NCBI RefSeq assembly: GCF_004214935.1
Contig: NZ_SFCC01000010.1
Location: forward strand, 1-64,000
DNA length: 64,000 nt
Direction: 5' to 3'
Origin: Amycolatopsis suaedae
Lineage (GTDB): Bacteria; Actinomycetota; Actinomycetes; Mycobacteriales; Pseudonocardiaceae
In this document: piece by piece, positions 62,384-64,000 of the stretch
Layout: each line of letters starts with the position of its first letter
Numbering within the stretch: the first letter of the stretch is position 1
Program-made: the position numbers and the translations under genes
Notes under the pieces: model-generated
Databases searched by the model: none
What the model was told of the DNA's origin: nothing
The model's input: the letters and a program-made list of their open reading frames with translations, nothing else

Positions 62384-63943
62384 ATGACCACCTCGGAAGC
62401 AGCGAAGGAACACACCGCGGTTCTCGTCGTCGGCGGCGGTGTCACCGGCCTGTCAGCAGCACTTTTCCTGGCACGACAAGGGATCCGCCCAATCCTCGTG
62501 GAGCGGCACCCGGACACGGCAATCCTGCCGCAGGCCAGGGCGTTCAACCCGCGCACGATGGAGATCTATCGCGCGCTCGGGCTGGAGCAACGCATCCGCG
62601 ACCGGACATCGCTGCTGGCCGGCTTCCCGGAGATGATCGGCGCGGAGACCCTCCTCGGCGAGGAACGCTTCCGGTTCGACCTGCTCGCCCAGGTCCGGCC
62701 ACCGGAAGGGCTGAGCCCCACCGACTGGGCACTGGTGGACCAGGACGATCTGGAGCGCATCCTCCGCGCCGAGGCCGAGGACCGGGGTGCCGACGTCCGG
62801 TTCGGCACCGAGCTGGTCTCCCTCGACTCCGGCGCCGACGGCGTGCACGCCGTCGTGCGGGACGCGGCCGGCGGCGAGTACGGCATCGACGCCGATTACG
62901 TCGTCGCCGCGGACGGCAACAGGGCAGGCATCCGCCACCGGCTCGGGATCGGCGCGGAGCGAATGGGGCCGTCCGGACACGTCGTGTACTTCGTCTTCGA
63001 CGCCGACCTCGAGGACGCGCTGCGGGGCAGGCGGTTCACCCTGGCCTACCTCGACCGGCCGACCAAGGGCACCGTTCTCGTACCACTGCGGACGTTCGGG
63101 CGGTGGATGCTCGGTTCGCCGTACGACCCGGCTGCGGACCAGAAGCCCGAGGACTTCACCGAGGAGCACTGCGTCGCGTTGGCCAGGGAGGCGGTCGGCG
63201 ACCCGGACCTGGCAGTCAGCATCGTGCCGCCGGTTCCCGGCTGGTCGCAGACGGTCTCCCACAGCACGATCGGCGCCTGGGTGGCGGACAGCTACCGCGC
63301 CGGGCGGGTGTTCTTCGCCGGAGATTCGGCGCACGTCATGCCGCCGTCCGGGTCCTACGGCGCCAGCACCGGCATCGCCGACGCACACAACCTGGCGTGG
63401 AAGCTCGCGGCCGTGATCTACGGCCAGGCACCGGACACGCTCCTGGACACCTACGAGAACGAGCGGCGACCGGTCGCGCAGCTGACCGTGCGCACCGCGG
63501 TCCAGCTTCTGCACAGTCGTCAGCAGGAAACCGGCGAGGGGATCGACGACATCACGATGATCTTCGGCTACCGGTACGCCTCCGACACACCGCTCGAGGA
63601 TCCCCGTGAACCCAGCGGGCGTCCCGGTTCCCGGGCACCACACGTCTGGCTGGACCGGGACGGGGAGAAAGTGTCCACTGTGGACCTGTTTACCGGGTCG
63701 TTCACCCTGCTGGCCGGGCCGGACGGTGCCGGCTGGGCGGCCGCGGCCGCGGCGCTCGGGCTGGACTTCCACCGGATCGGCACGGACCCCGACGACCGGT
63801 TCACCCGCGGCTACGGCATCACCAGGTCGGGCGCGACCCTGGTCCGGCCGGACGGCTTCATCGCCTGGCGGGCCGCGACACTGCCCGAGCTGCCGGAGGA
63901 GCGGCTCCGGCAGGCGCTGCGGCATGCGACCATCGGCCGATGA
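62384..63943 (+). CDS. FAD-dependent aromatic monooxygenase
   Basis: A 519-residue PheA/TetX-like FAD monooxygenase. The FAD-binding GxGxxG is VLVVGGGVTGLSAALFLARQG, with the ribityl-binding GRVFFAGDSAHVMPPSGSYG and GIADAHNLAWKLA segments; the C terminal part (VWLDRDGEKVSTVDLF) is thioredoxin-like. It hydroxylates aromatic or polyketide-like substrates with NAD(P)H and oxygen. ATG 62384 is preferred over 62375 because it fits the leaderless start. It overlaps the next gene by ATGA and is controlled by the divergent TetR. Confidence 0.92.
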   Translation: MTTSEAAKEHTAVLVVGGGVTGLSAALFLARQGIRPILVERHPDTAILPQARAFNPRTMEIYRALGLEQRIRDRTSLLAGFPEMIGAETLLGEERFRFDLLAQVRPPEGLSPTDWALVDQDDLERILRAEAEDRGADVRFGTELVSLDSGADGVHAVVRDAAGGEYGIDADYVVAADGNRAGIRHRLGIGAERMGPSGHVVYFVFDADLEDALRGRRFTLAYLDRPTKGTVLVPLRTFGRWMLGSPYDPAADQKPEDFTEEHCVALAREAVGDPDLAVSIVPPVPGWSQTVSHSTIGAWVADSYRAGRVFFAGDSAHVMPPSGSYGASTGIADAHNLAWKLAAVIYGQAPDTLLDTYENERRPVAQLTVRTAVQLLHSRQQETGEGIDDITMIFGYRYASDTPLEDPREPSGRPGSRAPHVWLDRDGEKVSTVDLFTGSFTLLAGPDGAGWAAAAAALGLDFHRIGTDPDDRFTRGYGITRSGATLVRPDGFIAWRAATLPELPEERLRQALRHATIGR

Positions 63944-64000
63944 TCGACTTCGCCACCCCGGAAGACCTCGCCCGCCGTACGTCCGCCGCGGTCGACGCGG
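63940..64000 (+). CDS. Unidentified gene, truncated by window end
   Basis: ATG 63940 overlaps the monooxygenase stop (ATGA) and the frame MIDFATPEDLARRTSAAVDA continues to the window edge. Coupling implies it is co-transcribed with the monooxygenase. Too short to identify. Confidence 0.6.
   Translation, partial: MIDFATPEDLARRTSAAVDA

Overview
The window is high-GC actinobacterial chromosome, most likely from the Pseudonocardiaceae and probably Amycolatopsis-like. This inference rests on the GC-rich codon use, F420-type and SARP-type genes, type VII (ESX) genes, several TetR regulators and recurrent tccac(a/t)gtggac-type intergenic motifs; no rRNA is present to confirm it. One tRNA gene, tRNA-Lys(TTT), is present. 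No phage, insertion sequence, CRISPR array or replication origin was seen.

Layout. (1) 75-6337, minus strand: a complete SapB/AmfS-type class III lanthipeptide operon. It holds the synthetase LanKC (ramC-like), a 47-residue precursor peptide at 3608-3751 (ramS-like), a GC-rich hairpin, and two half-size ABC exporters (ramA/ramB-like). (2) 6697-14689: a beta-lactamase-fold hydrolase, a UvrA-like drug self-resistance ATPase with its divergent TetR, another TetR, an XRE-SARP-NB-ARC regulator and an arginase-fold protein with an altered metal motif. (3) 14682-19682: the methylcitrate cycle genes prpD-prpB-prpC with a divergent PrpR-like regulator. (4) 19701-25096: a PhzF protein and its LysR, a DapB-like dehydrogenase coupled to an AhpD-like protein, and a Tat-exported cholesterol oxidase. 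(5) 25185-25944: decayed gene remnants. (6) 26035-27606: a type VII substrate plus a small acidic partner. (7) 27607-33536: MarR/SDR, F420-like oxidoreductase/MFS/TetR, a Sel1-repeat protein and another MFS transporter.

(8) 33672-45498 is the most unusual part: a type VII effector island without secretion machinery. A minus-strand operon encodes an EspG chaperone, a small helical protein and a PPE-like substrate. Divergently, eight tightly coupled genes encode an EspC-like protein, a YbaB-like protein, an EndoU nuclease toxin, its probable immunity protein, a fatty-acyl-AMP ligase fused to a carrier domain, a second EspC/WXG-like protein, a 903-residue Gly-rich substrate and a small acidic-tail protein. 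A GntR regulator and two tandem membrane Ser/Thr kinases follow. (9) 50301-64000: tRNA-Lys, several TetR-controlled metabolic and efflux genes, a RidA-MarR fusion, a second copy of the type VII substrate/partner module followed by an immunity-like gene, a MerR-thioredoxin pair and a FAD monooxygenase read from a leaderless promoter.

How the parts may work together. The island and the two duplicated modules suggest an antibacterial or developmental type VII repertoire that uses an ESX apparatus encoded elsewhere. The lanthipeptide operon points to aerial development. The methylcitrate genes and cholesterol oxidase fit a soil actinomycete that handles propionyl-CoA from sterols or odd-chain lipids. 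Many divergent regulator/target pairs have visible palindromic operators, which are listed individually.
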